Source: Campylobacterota bacterium
Lineage (GTDB): Bacteria > Campylobacterota > Campylobacteria > Campylobacterales > Sulfurovaceae
Direction of reading: 5' to 3'
NCBI GenBank assembly: GCA_011330645.1
Contig: DRQB01000112.1
Span: 1-10,838, forward strand
DNA: 10,838 nucleotides
In this document: positions 1 through 7,375 of the stretch, one piece after another
Numbering within the stretch: position 1 is the stretch's first letter
Layout: each line of letters begins with the position of its first letter
Notes under the pieces: generated by a model
Seen by the model: only the letters and a program-made list of their open reading frames with translations
Database searches by the model: none
What the model was told of the DNA's origin: nothing
Translations under genes and position numbers: made by a program

Positions 1-558
1 AAAATATTTTAATAAAATAAATTTTATTAATCCTCCATTTAAAATAAAATTATATCGTTTACTCAAGGATAATGAATTAAAAAAGTCTTCATTGATAAGT
101 CGAACTTTAGATATATCATATTTTTCAGCCAAATCAATCACAATCTTATATATTTCAGGAATTAAGTGAATATGTCTATGACTATCAAGATGTGATATCG
201 TTATCCCTAAATCATGTACTCGTAATATTTGTAATTCAAATTCCTTTTTTACTTCACTAAGAAAATCTTTGTGAAATATACTTTTACGGATAATTGATAA
301 ATAACCCAAATTAAAAATACCTTGTTTGTTAGTATAAAACAAACAAGAATGCAAAGCTTTCCCATATGTCAAATTTAGATGTATCCCAATCTTCAATTCT
401 TCTCTATTTTTTAATCCTAATATTGCATTTTCAAAATAGTCACAATTAGACATAATACTTGCATGAGTTATTTTTCCTTTATCATATCCTTCAAAAATAG
501 CTTTATTTGTACCTGGAGTCATACCTAAATCATCTGCATTAACAATAATATTATTCAT
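1..558 (-). CDS. ChbG/YdjC-family carbohydrate deacetylase, C-terminus off the window
   Basis: The open frame runs without a stop from an ATG at 558 to the left edge (186 codons). The family removes acetyl groups from N-acetylated sugars with a divalent metal; members include chitooligosaccharide deacetylase ChbG and hopanoid-associated HpnK. Three family motifs are visible: NADDLG at residues 7-12 (Asp10 as likely metal or catalytic residue), GIHLNLT at 58-64 (His60) and SHLDSHRHIH at 122-131 (several His). Family members are usually about 240-290 residues, so some 50-100 residues are missing only because the window ends. The start overlaps the end of the glycosyltransferase gene by 8 nt (CATGAATAA), which suggests translational coupling; the ribosome site is weak. 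A later start at Met13 would remove the NADDLG motif and is unlikely. The substrate is unknown; by context it is an N-acetylated sugar of a surface glycan or its lipid-linked precursor. Base composition is very AT-rich (15 of 60 G+C in a hand-counted line). Confidence 0.88.
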   Translation of the reverse strand, partial: MNNIIVNADDLGMTPGTNKAIFEGYDKGKITHASIMSNCDYFENAILGLKNREELKIGIHLNLTYGKALHSCLFYTNKQGIFNLGYLSIIRKSIFHKDFLSEVKKEFELQILRVHDLGITISHLDSHRHIHLIPEIYKIVIDLAEKYDISKVRLINEDFFNSLSLSKRYNFILNGGLIKFILLKYF

Positions 559-1486
559 GAAAATTTACCATGTTTTTAATTGTATATAATGGTCTGTTTT
601 TAGATTCAATATGAATTCTTCCTACATATTCTCCAATAACACTTAAAACAAATAAATTAGCTGAGCCAAGTATAGTAATTGTTAACATTAAAGTCATAAA
701 ACCTGGTGCTTCATTACCATAGAATAGCCATTCCAAGAAAAAATAAAAACCTAAAAAAAGTGAAAAAATAAAAATTGTTACTGAAAAAAGTAATGCAATC
801 CTCAATGGTTTTATAGAAAATGCTAATATGCTGTCAATTGCCAAATTAGATAATTTTATATAATTATATTTTGATTCACCACTGTATCGTTTAGGAGCAA
901 TAAACTCAACTGTTGTGGTATCTTTTTTTGCATTAATAATATATAAAAGACCTCTAAATAATCTTGAGTTCTCTTTATATTTTTTTAATATCTCTACATA
1001 ATATCTATCTATCAATCTAAAATCTGGAGTATTTGTTTCCATATCATATTCAGATAAATAATTTAAAGTTTTATAATAAATTAATGAGAGAATGTTATAA
1101 AAAAATGATTTTTCTTCGTTGTCACTTCTTTTTGTCAATACAATTCTACTACCATTCTCCCATCTTTGGATTAATTCAGGTAATAAAGATGGAGGATGTT
1201 GTAAGTCTCCATCCATAAATATAATAGCATCTCCTCTTGAAAAATCCATACCTGCACTCATTGCGATTTCATGCCCATAATTTGTAGTAAAATTCAATAG
1301 TTTTATACGTGTATCTCTTTGTGCCAACAACTCAATTGTATTCTCAGTTTTATCAGAACTTCCATCATTAACAAAAATCAATTCATACTCAAAATTTTGA
1401 GGTACATGTAACCATATTTCATCAATCAGTTTTTGAATATTACTTTCTTCATTATATACAGATATAATAAGTGATATTATCTTCAT
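551..1486 (-). CDS. Family 2 glycosyltransferase, GtrB/ArnC/DPM1-like, two C-terminal membrane segments
   Basis: A 311-residue protein. Enzymes of this type move a sugar from a nucleotide donor to a polyprenyl phosphate at the cytoplasmic face of the inner membrane. The N-terminal GT-A domain (about 1-215) shows ISVYNEE (8-14), VNDGSSD (39-45), DGDLQHPP (92-99, the metal-binding DxD-type site) and RYSGESKYN near 200-208. Two hydrophobic segments follow at about 228-253 and 263-285, and then a conserved tail GEYVGRIHIESKNRP (285-299). This is the typical layout of bactoprenol glucosyltransferase GtrB and of ArnC. The start codon overlaps the rfbB stop by 4 nt (ATGA), and the end overlaps the deacetylase start by 8 nt, so it is co-translated with both. 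The donor sugar cannot be read from the sequence; UDP-GlcA, UDP-GalA or a dTDP-sugar made by the operon are candidates, but so are UDP-Glc or UDP-GlcNAc. The gene is noticeably more AT-rich than the upstream operon genes. Confidence 0.92.
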   Translation of the reverse strand: MKIISLIISVYNEESNIQKLIDEIWLHVPQNFEYELIFVNDGSSDKTENTIELLAQRDTRIKLLNFTTNYGHEIAMSAGMDFSRGDAIIFMDGDLQHPPSLLPELIQRWENGSRIVLTKRSDNEEKSFFYNILSLIYYKTLNYLSEYDMETNTPDFRLIDRYYVEILKKYKENSRLFRGLLYIINAKKDTTTVEFIAPKRYSGESKYNYIKLSNLAIDSILAFSIKPLRIALLFSVTIFIFSLFLGFYFFLEWLFYGNEAPGFMTLMLTITILGSANLFVLSVIGEYVGRIHIESKNRPLYTIKNMVNFHE

Positions 1487-2538
1487 AAATTTATCTCACT
1501 TTCATATTTTTTTGTTATGTGACAATTATATTTACCTAAATACCATTCAATTGTTTTAACAATACCTGTCTCAAAATTTTCTGCAGCAGACCAACCTAGT
1601 TCATCTTCTATTTTACTTGCATCAATCGCATAACGTCTATCATGTCCCGCTCTATCTTCTACATAATTAATTTGTTTTGTATAACTTACATTTTTAGGTA
1701 CTAAAATATCGAGGATTTCACACACTTTTTTAGCAATATAGTTATTATTTCGTTCATTACGTCCTCCTATATTATAAACTTCACCAACTCTTCCTCTATG
1801 GTATGCCATATCAATCCCAGTACAATGATCTAGAACATAAAGCCAATCACGTATATTTTTTCCATCACCATAGATAGGAATCGCTTTTCCTTCTAATGCA
1901 TTTCGAATAATTGTGGGAATAAGTTTTTCATCATGCTGTTTCGGACCATAATTATTAGAACAATTTGTAATAATTGTATTCATTCCATAAGTATGAAAAT
2001 AGCTACGTATAATCATATCACTACCTGCTTTACTTGCCGAATAAGGTGAGTTAGGTGCATATGGTGTTGATTCAGTAAATAAACCTTCTTCCCCCAGCGT
2101 ACCATATACCTCATCTGTAGAAATATGATGGAAACGACATTTTTCATATCCTTTTTTATATAAAAAAGGTTTTTCCATCCATTTTTTATATGCAACATCA
2201 ATCAATACGAAGGTACCATTAACATTTGTTTCAATAAAAACTCCTGGGTTTTTAATAGAATTATCTACATGACTTTCTGCAGCAAAGTGTATAACACCTT
2301 GTATTGCATATTTATCAAATAATTTTTCTATAAGTTCTCTATCACAAATATTACCTTGTATAAATGTATAATGACTACTTTCTTCTACTTCCATTAGATT
2401 CTTAAGATTACCTGCATAAGTAAGAAGATCAAGGTTGATAAGATGATATTCTGGATATTTTTCTAAAAAATAAGGTACAAAATTAGATCCAATGAAACCT
2501 GCACATCCTGTAAGTAAAATTGTTTTTTGACTACTCAT
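1483..2538 (-). CDS. rfbB: dTDP-glucose 4,6-dehydratase
   Basis: RfbB (RmlB) converts dTDP-D-glucose to dTDP-4-keto-6-deoxy-D-glucose with tightly bound NAD+, the second step towards dTDP-L-rhamnose and many other deoxysugars. The 351-residue protein belongs to the extended short-chain dehydrogenases: Rossmann motif GCAGFIG at 11-17, HFAAESHVD at 84-92, STDEVYG at 140-146 with the catalytic Asp142-Glu143 pair typical of dehydratases, and YSASK at 166-170 giving Tyr166 and Lys170. The ATG at 2538 is preferred because GAGA lies six bases upstream and the protein then starts MSSQKTILLTG, as expected. The frame is open to an ATG at 2643, but that would add 35 hydrophobic, unrelated residues lying wholly within rfbC. 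The gene overlaps the rfbC end by 8 nt (ATGAGTAG) and its own stop overlaps the glycosyltransferase start by 4 nt. Confidence 0.96.
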   Translation of the reverse strand: MSSQKTILLTGCAGFIGSNFVPYFLEKYPEYHLINLDLLTYAGNLKNLMEVEESSHYTFIQGNICDRELIEKLFDKYAIQGVIHFAAESHVDNSIKNPGVFIETNVNGTFVLIDVAYKKWMEKPFLYKKGYEKCRFHHISTDEVYGTLGEEGLFTESTPYAPNSPYSASKAGSDMIIRSYFHTYGMNTIITNCSNNYGPKQHDEKLIPTIIRNALEGKAIPIYGDGKNIRDWLYVLDHCTGIDMAYHRGRVGEVYNIGGRNERNNNYIAKKVCEILDILVPKNVSYTKQINYVEDRAGHDRRYAIDASKIEDELGWSAAENFETGIVKTIEWYLGKYNCHITKKYESEINL

Positions 2539-3118
2539 AATATTTCTCATTATATAGATTATCAGAAAAATCAAATACCTCTGCATTTGCAAGCAATGGT
2601 TGTTTAGTATCTTTATCTGAAAGAAGTACTTTCTCCAACTCAATATTCCAATCTATACCAATCGTAAAGTCATTATATAATATACCTCTATCATACTCTG
2701 GGGCATAATAGTTATCGACCTTATAAGAAAATATAGCTGTGGGTGATGTTACAAGAAAACCATGTGCAAAACCTCTAGGAACAAAAAGTTGTTTTTTATT
2801 TTCATCTGAAAGCTCTATAGCAACATATTTCCCATAGGTAGGAGAACCTTTACGAATATCCACAGCAACGTCAAGGACACTCCCCTCTATTACCCTTACA
2901 AGTTTACTTTGAGAAAAAGGAGGAAGTTGATAATGTAATCCCCTCAATACACCAAAAGATGATTTAGATTCATTGTCTTGAATAAAATCAACTTTATGAC
3001 CTACAACATTTTCAAAAAGGTCTTTTCTAAATGTTTCTGTAAAATAGCCTCTATCATCACCAAAAATTTTAGGTTCGATAAGTAGAACACCTTCTATTTT
3101 TGTTTTACTTATTTTCAT
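2531..3118 (-). CDS. rfbC: dTDP-4-dehydrorhamnose 3,5-epimerase
   Basis: RfbC (RmlC) epimerises C3 and C5 of dTDP-4-keto-6-deoxy-D-glucose to the L-lyxo form, the precursor of dTDP-L-rhamnose. The 195-residue cupin protein carries the family signature: GDDRGYFTETF at 20-30, GVLRGLHYQ at 56-64 with the catalytic base His62, Lys72, FVPRGFAHGFLV at 112-123, and the catalytic Tyr132 in SYKVDNYY, followed by EYDRGI. These positions are one residue off the well-studied Salmonella enzyme (His63, Lys73, Tyr133), so the active site appears complete. The length is usual for the family (about 180-190). An AAGG ribosome site lies seven bases before the ATG, and the preceding gene ends 3 nt upstream. The final codons overlap rfbB by 8 nt. 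The gene order here is A-X-C-B instead of the common B-D-A-C. Confidence 0.96.
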   Translation of the reverse strand: MKISKTKIEGVLLIEPKIFGDDRGYFTETFRKDLFENVVGHKVDFIQDNESKSSFGVLRGLHYQLPPFSQSKLVRVIEGSVLDVAVDIRKGSPTYGKYVAIELSDENKKQLFVPRGFAHGFLVTSPTAIFSYKVDNYYAPEYDRGILYNDFTIGIDWNIELEKVLLSDKDTKQPLLANAEVFDFSDNLYNEKYYE

Positions 3119-3121
3119 TGT

Positions 3122-4264
3122 TTAACCTTCACATACTCTTTTTTCAATATGTTTCCATATATCTACAGCCATAGAATCTGGTAGTTCTACATCATCAAAA
3201 GTTAATTCTTCCCCTTCTGAGATATGACGTTTAACAATCGCATTTTTCATGAGTCCAATGGGCACATGTCCTTTATGTTCTTTAATTTTAACAGCAATAC
3301 CACGTACATCAAAACTTCCGATTCCTTTCACAATAGTTTCCCCTGGTTTTAAGTTTCTTTTTGCAATAGTTGTCGTACTAATAGTAGGATGGGAACTATT
3401 ATCAAGAAGTATACCTCCCCCCTTTAATACTCTATCTACCGTCTTAAACATTTCAAGATGACAAAAGTGATATGGTCTATCAAGTACATAATAAGGTCCA
3501 TCTCCCATTTTATAATAACGTAGGGCATCTGCTTGATTAGTATTATGTTCAGCCGCTATAAATACACCCTGTTTCAATGTGGAAGAAAGTACATAGTCAC
3601 TAATTGGCGTACCAATTTCTTTGGCTTTTTGGGCTAATATTGTTCCACCATGTAACGTGTCATCATCTGCAATACCAAGAAGACCATCTTGAGCAATTGT
3701 AGCGTGAAAAGCATTGGCAATAAACGTTTGTTCTATTTGTACTTTTGTACCATCTGTAAAAGAAGTTACCATGTCTAAACTAATCCCAGATTTGTTTCCC
3801 CAATATTCCATATCCTCTAAAGTTGGATGATGATTAAGATAGCCCTTTATATTTCCATAAACTAAGGGTTTAAATCCCATAGCAATGGCTTCTTCATGTA
3901 ACATAGCTAAAACTCCCGGTTGATCCCCTTCAGCTTCTGTAACAAGTCCCTTATCTACAAAATATGAGCCCACAGTCACATGAAACTCAGAATTCATTGT
4001 AACCACAGGAATACCTGCTTTTAAAATCTTATCTATCGTTTCACAAGCATAAATAGCATCCCCACTACATTCAACAATAAGATCAGACTCAGAGATAAGT
4101 TCCTCAAGATTATTTGTCATATTTTCATTACAAGGGAAATCTTTTCTCTTCTCAATTGTGCTACGTGTAAGTATTTTTTTCAAGGTATGATGAGGATGAT
4201 CAGATAATAGGTTTATAAAACCTCTTGCGATAAACCCTGTTCCAATTACACTAATTTTACTCAT
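3122..4264 (-). CDS. NAD(P)-dependent homoserine-dehydrogenase-like oxidoreductase with C-terminal SAF domain, substrate unknown
   Basis: A 380-residue protein. The N-terminus is a Rossmann fold: VIGTGFIARGF at 6-16 (glycine-rich loop G8, G10), then a strand ending IVECSGD at 63-69, where homoserine dehydrogenases and related enzymes bind the dinucleotide. Middle motifs include EGDQPGV (112-118) and SFTDGTK (168-174). The C-terminus (about 297-365) looks like a SAF domain, with LKPGE (305-309) and ISEGEELTFDDVELP (348-362), the pattern found in sialic acid synthases and FlgA-like proteins. This layout matches the group described as predicted homoserine dehydrogenase with SAF domain (COG4091, recalled from memory). 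It lacks the clear features of a true threonine-pathway homoserine dehydrogenase, and its position between rfbA and rfbC suggests a sugar-related substrate. An AAGGAT ribosome site overlaps the rfbA stop codon. The architecture is secure; the function is not known, and rhamnose-pathway reduction, or oxidation of a branched or acidic sugar, is only a hypothesis. Confidence 0.8.
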   Translation of the reverse strand: MSKISVIGTGFIARGFINLLSDHPHHTLKKILTRSTIEKRKDFPCNENMTNNLEELISESDLIVECSGDAIYACETIDKILKAGIPVVTMNSEFHVTVGSYFVDKGLVTEAEGDQPGVLAMLHEEAIAMGFKPLVYGNIKGYLNHHPTLEDMEYWGNKSGISLDMVTSFTDGTKVQIEQTFIANAFHATIAQDGLLGIADDDTLHGGTILAQKAKEIGTPISDYVLSSTLKQGVFIAAEHNTNQADALRYYKMGDGPYYVLDRPYHFCHLEMFKTVDRVLKGGGILLDNSSHPTISTTTIAKRNLKPGETIVKGIGSFDVRGIAVKIKEHKGHVPIGLMKNAIVKRHISEGEELTFDDVELPDSMAVDIWKHIEKRVCEG

Positions 4265-4273
4265 AGTATATCC

Positions 4274-5143
4274 TTACTTTTCTTTTGCCATTTCAAGCAT
4301 ATATTGACCATATTCCGTCTTTTTAAGAGGTTGGGCAAGAGCAATCAGTTCTTTACTGCTAATCCATCCTTTATAATGGGCTATTTCTTCAATACATGCC
4401 ACTTTATACCCTTGTCTTTGTTCTACATTCTGTATAAATAAACTTGCTTGAGCAAGGCTTTCATGTGTACCTGTATCTAACCATGCATACCCTCTCCCCA
4501 TCAATTCAACATTGAGTTTTTTTCTTCTTAGATATTCTTGATTAATTGATGTGATTTCTAATTCACCACGCTCTGAAGGTTTTATTGTTTTTGCAATTTC
4601 AATGACATCATTATCATAAAAGTAAAGGCCAGTAACTGCATAATGACTTTTAGGATTTTTAGGTTTCTCTTCTATAGACACAACATGATAGTCTTCATCA
4701 AATTCAACCACACCAAAGCGTTCTGGATCTTTTACATAATATCCAAAAACAGTTGCTCCGTCTTCAAGTGTTGCTGCTTTTTCAAGACGAGGAGTAAGTC
4801 CTGGGCCATAATAGATATTATCCCCTAAGATAAGACAAACACTCTCATTACCTATAAATTTTTCTCCAATGATAAAAGCATCCGCCAATCCTCGCGGAGT
4901 GTCTTGAATGGCATAAGAAAGCTTCATACCCAAGACCGATCCATCTCCCAATAACTCTTCAAATCTATGGGTGTCTTGTGGGGTTGAAATAATTAATATT
5001 TCAGATATTCCAGCTAACATCAATACAGAAAGAGGATAATAAATCATTGGTTTATCATAAATAGGAAGCAACTGCTTTGATATCACTTTTGTGATAGGAT
5101 AAAGCCGTGTACCACTTCCTCCTGCCAATATAATGCCTTTCAT
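4274..5143 (-). CDS. rfbA: Glucose-1-phosphate thymidylyltransferase
   Basis: RfbA (RmlA) joins dTTP and glucose 1-phosphate to dTDP-glucose and pyrophosphate, the committed step of dTDP-deoxysugar synthesis, usually feedback-inhibited by dTDP-rhamnose. The 289 residues match the family length. Visible motifs: GGSGTRL at 8-14 (nucleotide-binding loop with Arg13), SKQLLPIYDKP at 22-32, TPRGLADA at 82-89, LGDN at 106-109 with metal-binding Asp108, EEKP at 158-161, and WLDTGTHESL at 221-230 with the second metal ligand Asp223. The start has the best ribosome site in the operon, TAAGGAG, which contains the stop codon of the preceding epimerase gene; the gap is 9 nt. The next gene also begins 9 nt after this stop. 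Nothing points to loss of function. Confidence 0.97.
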   Translation of the reverse strand: MKGIILAGGSGTRLYPITKVISKQLLPIYDKPMIYYPLSVLMLAGISEILIISTPQDTHRFEELLGDGSVLGMKLSYAIQDTPRGLADAFIIGEKFIGNESVCLILGDNIYYGPGLTPRLEKAATLEDGATVFGYYVKDPERFGVVEFDEDYHVVSIEEKPKNPKSHYAVTGLYFYDNDVIEIAKTIKPSERGELEITSINQEYLRRKKLNVELMGRGYAWLDTGTHESLAQASLFIQNVEQRQGYKVACIEEIAHYKGWISSKELIALAQPLKKTEYGQYMLEMAKEK

Positions 5144-5152
5144 TTTATCTCC

Positions 5153-6205
5153 TTAAATTTTATAAAAATCCCTATACCATTTTATAAATTCAGAAACACC
5201 ATACCCTAAAGATGTCTCTGGTTTATAGTCAAATGTTTGAGTTAGTTCTGTCGTGTCTGCGTATGTAGATTCAACATCACCAGGTTGCATAGGTAGCATA
5301 TTCTTCTCAGCTACTTTACCTAATGCATTCTCAATTGTTACAATAAACTCCATTAAATCAACTGGGGCATTATTTCCAATGTTATAGATATGATATGGTG
5401 CAGAAGAACTCTGTATTTCTGGGTCTTTGGCATTCCAATTTTCATTTTTCTTTGCTGGATTGTCTATTACTTTTATGATACCTTCAACAATATCATCTAT
5501 ATAGGTAAAATCCCTACTCATTTTTCCATAGTTAAATACTTTAATAGCTCTATCATTCAATATAGCATCGGTAAAAAGCATCGGTGCCATATCTGGTCTT
5601 CCCCATGGTCCATAGACTGTAAAAAAACGTAATCCTGTAGTCTGTATGCCATAAAGATGGCTATAAGTATGTGCAAGCATTTCATTTGACTTTTTTGTTG
5701 CTGCATACACACTAACTTGATGTTCCGTTTTATCTGATGTTTTAAAAGGCTGTGATTTATTTAATCCATAGACAGAAGAACTAGAAGCATAAGCAAGATT
5801 TTTCACATTATGGTGTCTACAACCTTCTAAAATATTTAAAAAACCAAGTACATTACTCTTAATATAGGCATGAGGGTTTTCTAGTGAATATCGTACGCCA
5901 GCTTGTGCTGCTAAATTACACACAGCATCAAATTTTTCCTTTTCAAAAAGTGTGTTCATCCTCTCTTTATCTGATAGATCAAGTTTCATAAATTTGTGTT
6001 TGGGAAAAGATTTTGATGTAACCAAAGTATCTTCTTTTATTTCATCTTCCAAAATTCCTAATTCTTTCAAACGTCCATACTTCAAATTTACATCATAGTA
6101 ATTATTAATATTATCAATACCTACTACTTCATCGCCACGTTCGAGCAACTTTTTTGCCAAATGGTATCCAATGAATCCTGCTGTACCTGTTACTAAAATT
6201 TTCAT
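5153..6205 (-). CDS. UDP-glucuronate 4-epimerase (NAD-dependent epimerase/dehydratase)
   Basis: A 350-residue extended SDR protein that most probably interconverts UDP-glucuronate and UDP-galacturonate. It shows GTAGFIG at 7-13, the DNINNYYDVNLK stretch at 31-42 that is typical of the LpsL/Cap1J glucuronate epimerase group, NLAAQAGVRYS at 97-107, SSSSVYG at 141-147, catalytic Tyr167 and Lys171 in YAATK, and LRFFTVYGPWGRPDMA starting near residue 192. The gene begins 3 nt after the end of ugd, whose product UDP-glucuronate would be its substrate, which strongly supports the assignment. A GGAAG ribosome-site-like stretch lies inside the end of ugd, somewhat far from the ATG. Related enzymes act on UDP-GlcNAc or its uronic acid, so substrate specificity is inferred from the motif and the neighbour. 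Confidence 0.9.
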   Translation of the reverse strand: MKILVTGTAGFIGYHLAKKLLERGDEVVGIDNINNYYDVNLKYGRLKELGILEDEIKEDTLVTSKSFPKHKFMKLDLSDKERMNTLFEKEKFDAVCNLAAQAGVRYSLENPHAYIKSNVLGFLNILEGCRHHNVKNLAYASSSSVYGLNKSQPFKTSDKTEHQVSVYAATKKSNEMLAHTYSHLYGIQTTGLRFFTVYGPWGRPDMAPMLFTDAILNDRAIKVFNYGKMSRDFTYIDDIVEGIIKVIDNPAKKNENWNAKDPEIQSSSAPYHIYNIGNNAPVDLMEFIVTIENALGKVAEKNMLPMQPGDVESTYADTTELTQTFDYKPETSLGYGVSEFIKWYRDFYKI

Positions 6206-6208
6206 ATA

Positions 6209-7375
6209 CTAATCACTTCCAAATAAATCACGTGTATACACTTTTTCTTTCACATCATTAAGAACATCTGCATGTCTATTTGCTACTATCACATCAGATA
6301 TCTGTTTAAAACTATCTAAATCCCTGATAACTCTAGAATGAAAGAAACTCTCATCTTTAAGTGTAGGTTCATAAAACACAACTTCTATCCCTTTAGCTTT
6401 AATTCTTTTCATAATACCTTGAATCGAAGATGCCCTAAAATTATCTGAACCACTTTTCATCACCAAACGATAAACCCCAACAATTTTTGGATTTTTAGAA
6501 ATAATATTATCTGCAATAAAATCTTTTCTTGTACTATTTGCATCAACTATTGCCCCTATTAGACTATTAGGCACATTTTGATAATTTGCCCTTAGCTGCT
6601 TTGTATCTTTGGGTAAACAATATCCCCCATAACCAAAAGAAGGATTATTATAATGATTCCCAATACGAGGATCTAACCCTACTCCTTCTATAATTTGTTT
6701 ACTATCTAAACCTTGTGCTGCAGCATAAGAATCAAGTTCGTTAAAATACGCAACTCTCATAGCAAGGTAAGTATTGGAAAAAAGTTTAACCGCCTCAGCT
6801 TCTGTTGAATCTGTAAACAGAATATCAATATCTTCTTTAATGGCACCCTCAGCCAAAAGATTTGCAAAAACTTTAGCCCGTTCTGATTTTTCACCTACAA
6901 TAATGCGCGAAGGGTAAAGATTATCATAAAGAGCTTTTCCTTCTCGTAAAAATTCTGGAGAGAACATAATGTTTTCACAATTTAATGTTTTTTTTATTTC
7001 TTCAGTATAACCTACAGGAACTGTCGATTTAATCACCATGGTAGCTTTAGGATTAATCTTCAATACATCCTTCATCACGGACTCAACAGAATGAGTATTA
7101 AAATAATTTGTTTGGGTATCATAATCTGTTGGTGTAGCAATAATAATGAAGTCTGCATTTTTATATGCTTTTTCTTTATCTAAAGTGGCTGTAAAATTTA
7201 ATGGTTTATTTTGAAGGTAATCTTCTAGTTCTAAATCGTCTATGGGTAGTATTTTATTGTTAAGCATTTCTATCTTTTCAGGCACAATATCAAGAGCAAC
7301 TACTTCATTATGTTGTGCTAATAATATACCATTTGAGAGACCTACATATCCTGTTCCTGCTATAGCTATTTTCAT
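6209..7375 (-). CDS. ugd: UDP-glucose 6-dehydrogenase
   Basis: Ugd oxidises UDP-glucose twice with NAD+ to UDP-glucuronate, a precursor of acidic surface polysaccharides. At 388 residues it has the length of the short E. coli-type enzyme. Domains in order: N-terminal NAD-binding fold with AGTGYVGLS at 6-14, KSTVPVGYT at 116-124, SPEFLREG at 139-146 (Glu141), the central helix EAVKLFSNTYLAMRVAYFNE at 194-213 with Lys197 and Asn201, the catalytic Cys253 in GYGGYCLPKD (248-257), and a C-terminal UDP-binding fold. All expected catalytic residues are present. It is the first gene of the eight-gene operon. A GAGGAT ribosome site lies six bases before the ATG, and about 200 nt of non-coding leader separate it from the DsrE-like gene. 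E. coli-type enzymes are often regulated by tyrosine phosphorylation, but nothing in this sequence shows that here. Confidence 0.96.
   Translation of the reverse strand: MKIAIAGTGYVGLSNGILLAQHNEVVALDIVPEKIEMLNNKILPIDDLELEDYLQNKPLNFTATLDKEKAYKNADFIIIATPTDYDTQTNYFNTHSVESVMKDVLKINPKATMVIKSTVPVGYTEEIKKTLNCENIMFSPEFLREGKALYDNLYPSRIIVGEKSERAKVFANLLAEGAIKEDIDILFTDSTEAEAVKLFSNTYLAMRVAYFNELDSYAAAQGLDSKQIIEGVGLDPRIGNHYNNPSFGYGGYCLPKDTKQLRANYQNVPNSLIGAIVDANSTRKDFIADNIISKNPKIVGVYRLVMKSGSDNFRASSIQGIMKRIKAKGIEVVFYEPTLKDESFFHSRVIRDLDSFKQISDVIVANRHADVLNDVKEKVYTRDLFGSD

Noticed and set aside
2013..2201. 62-codon minus-strand frame within rfbB
   Set aside because: It is a shifted reading of well-conserved rfbB sequence (the STDEVYG region) and rfbB itself is uninterrupted, so it is neither a gene nor a frameshift sign.
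2539..2643. N-terminal extension of 35 residues on rfbB from an ATG at 2643
   Set aside because: It lies entirely inside rfbC, has no resemblance to any RmlB start, and the ATG at 2538 has a ribosome site and gives the usual N-terminus.
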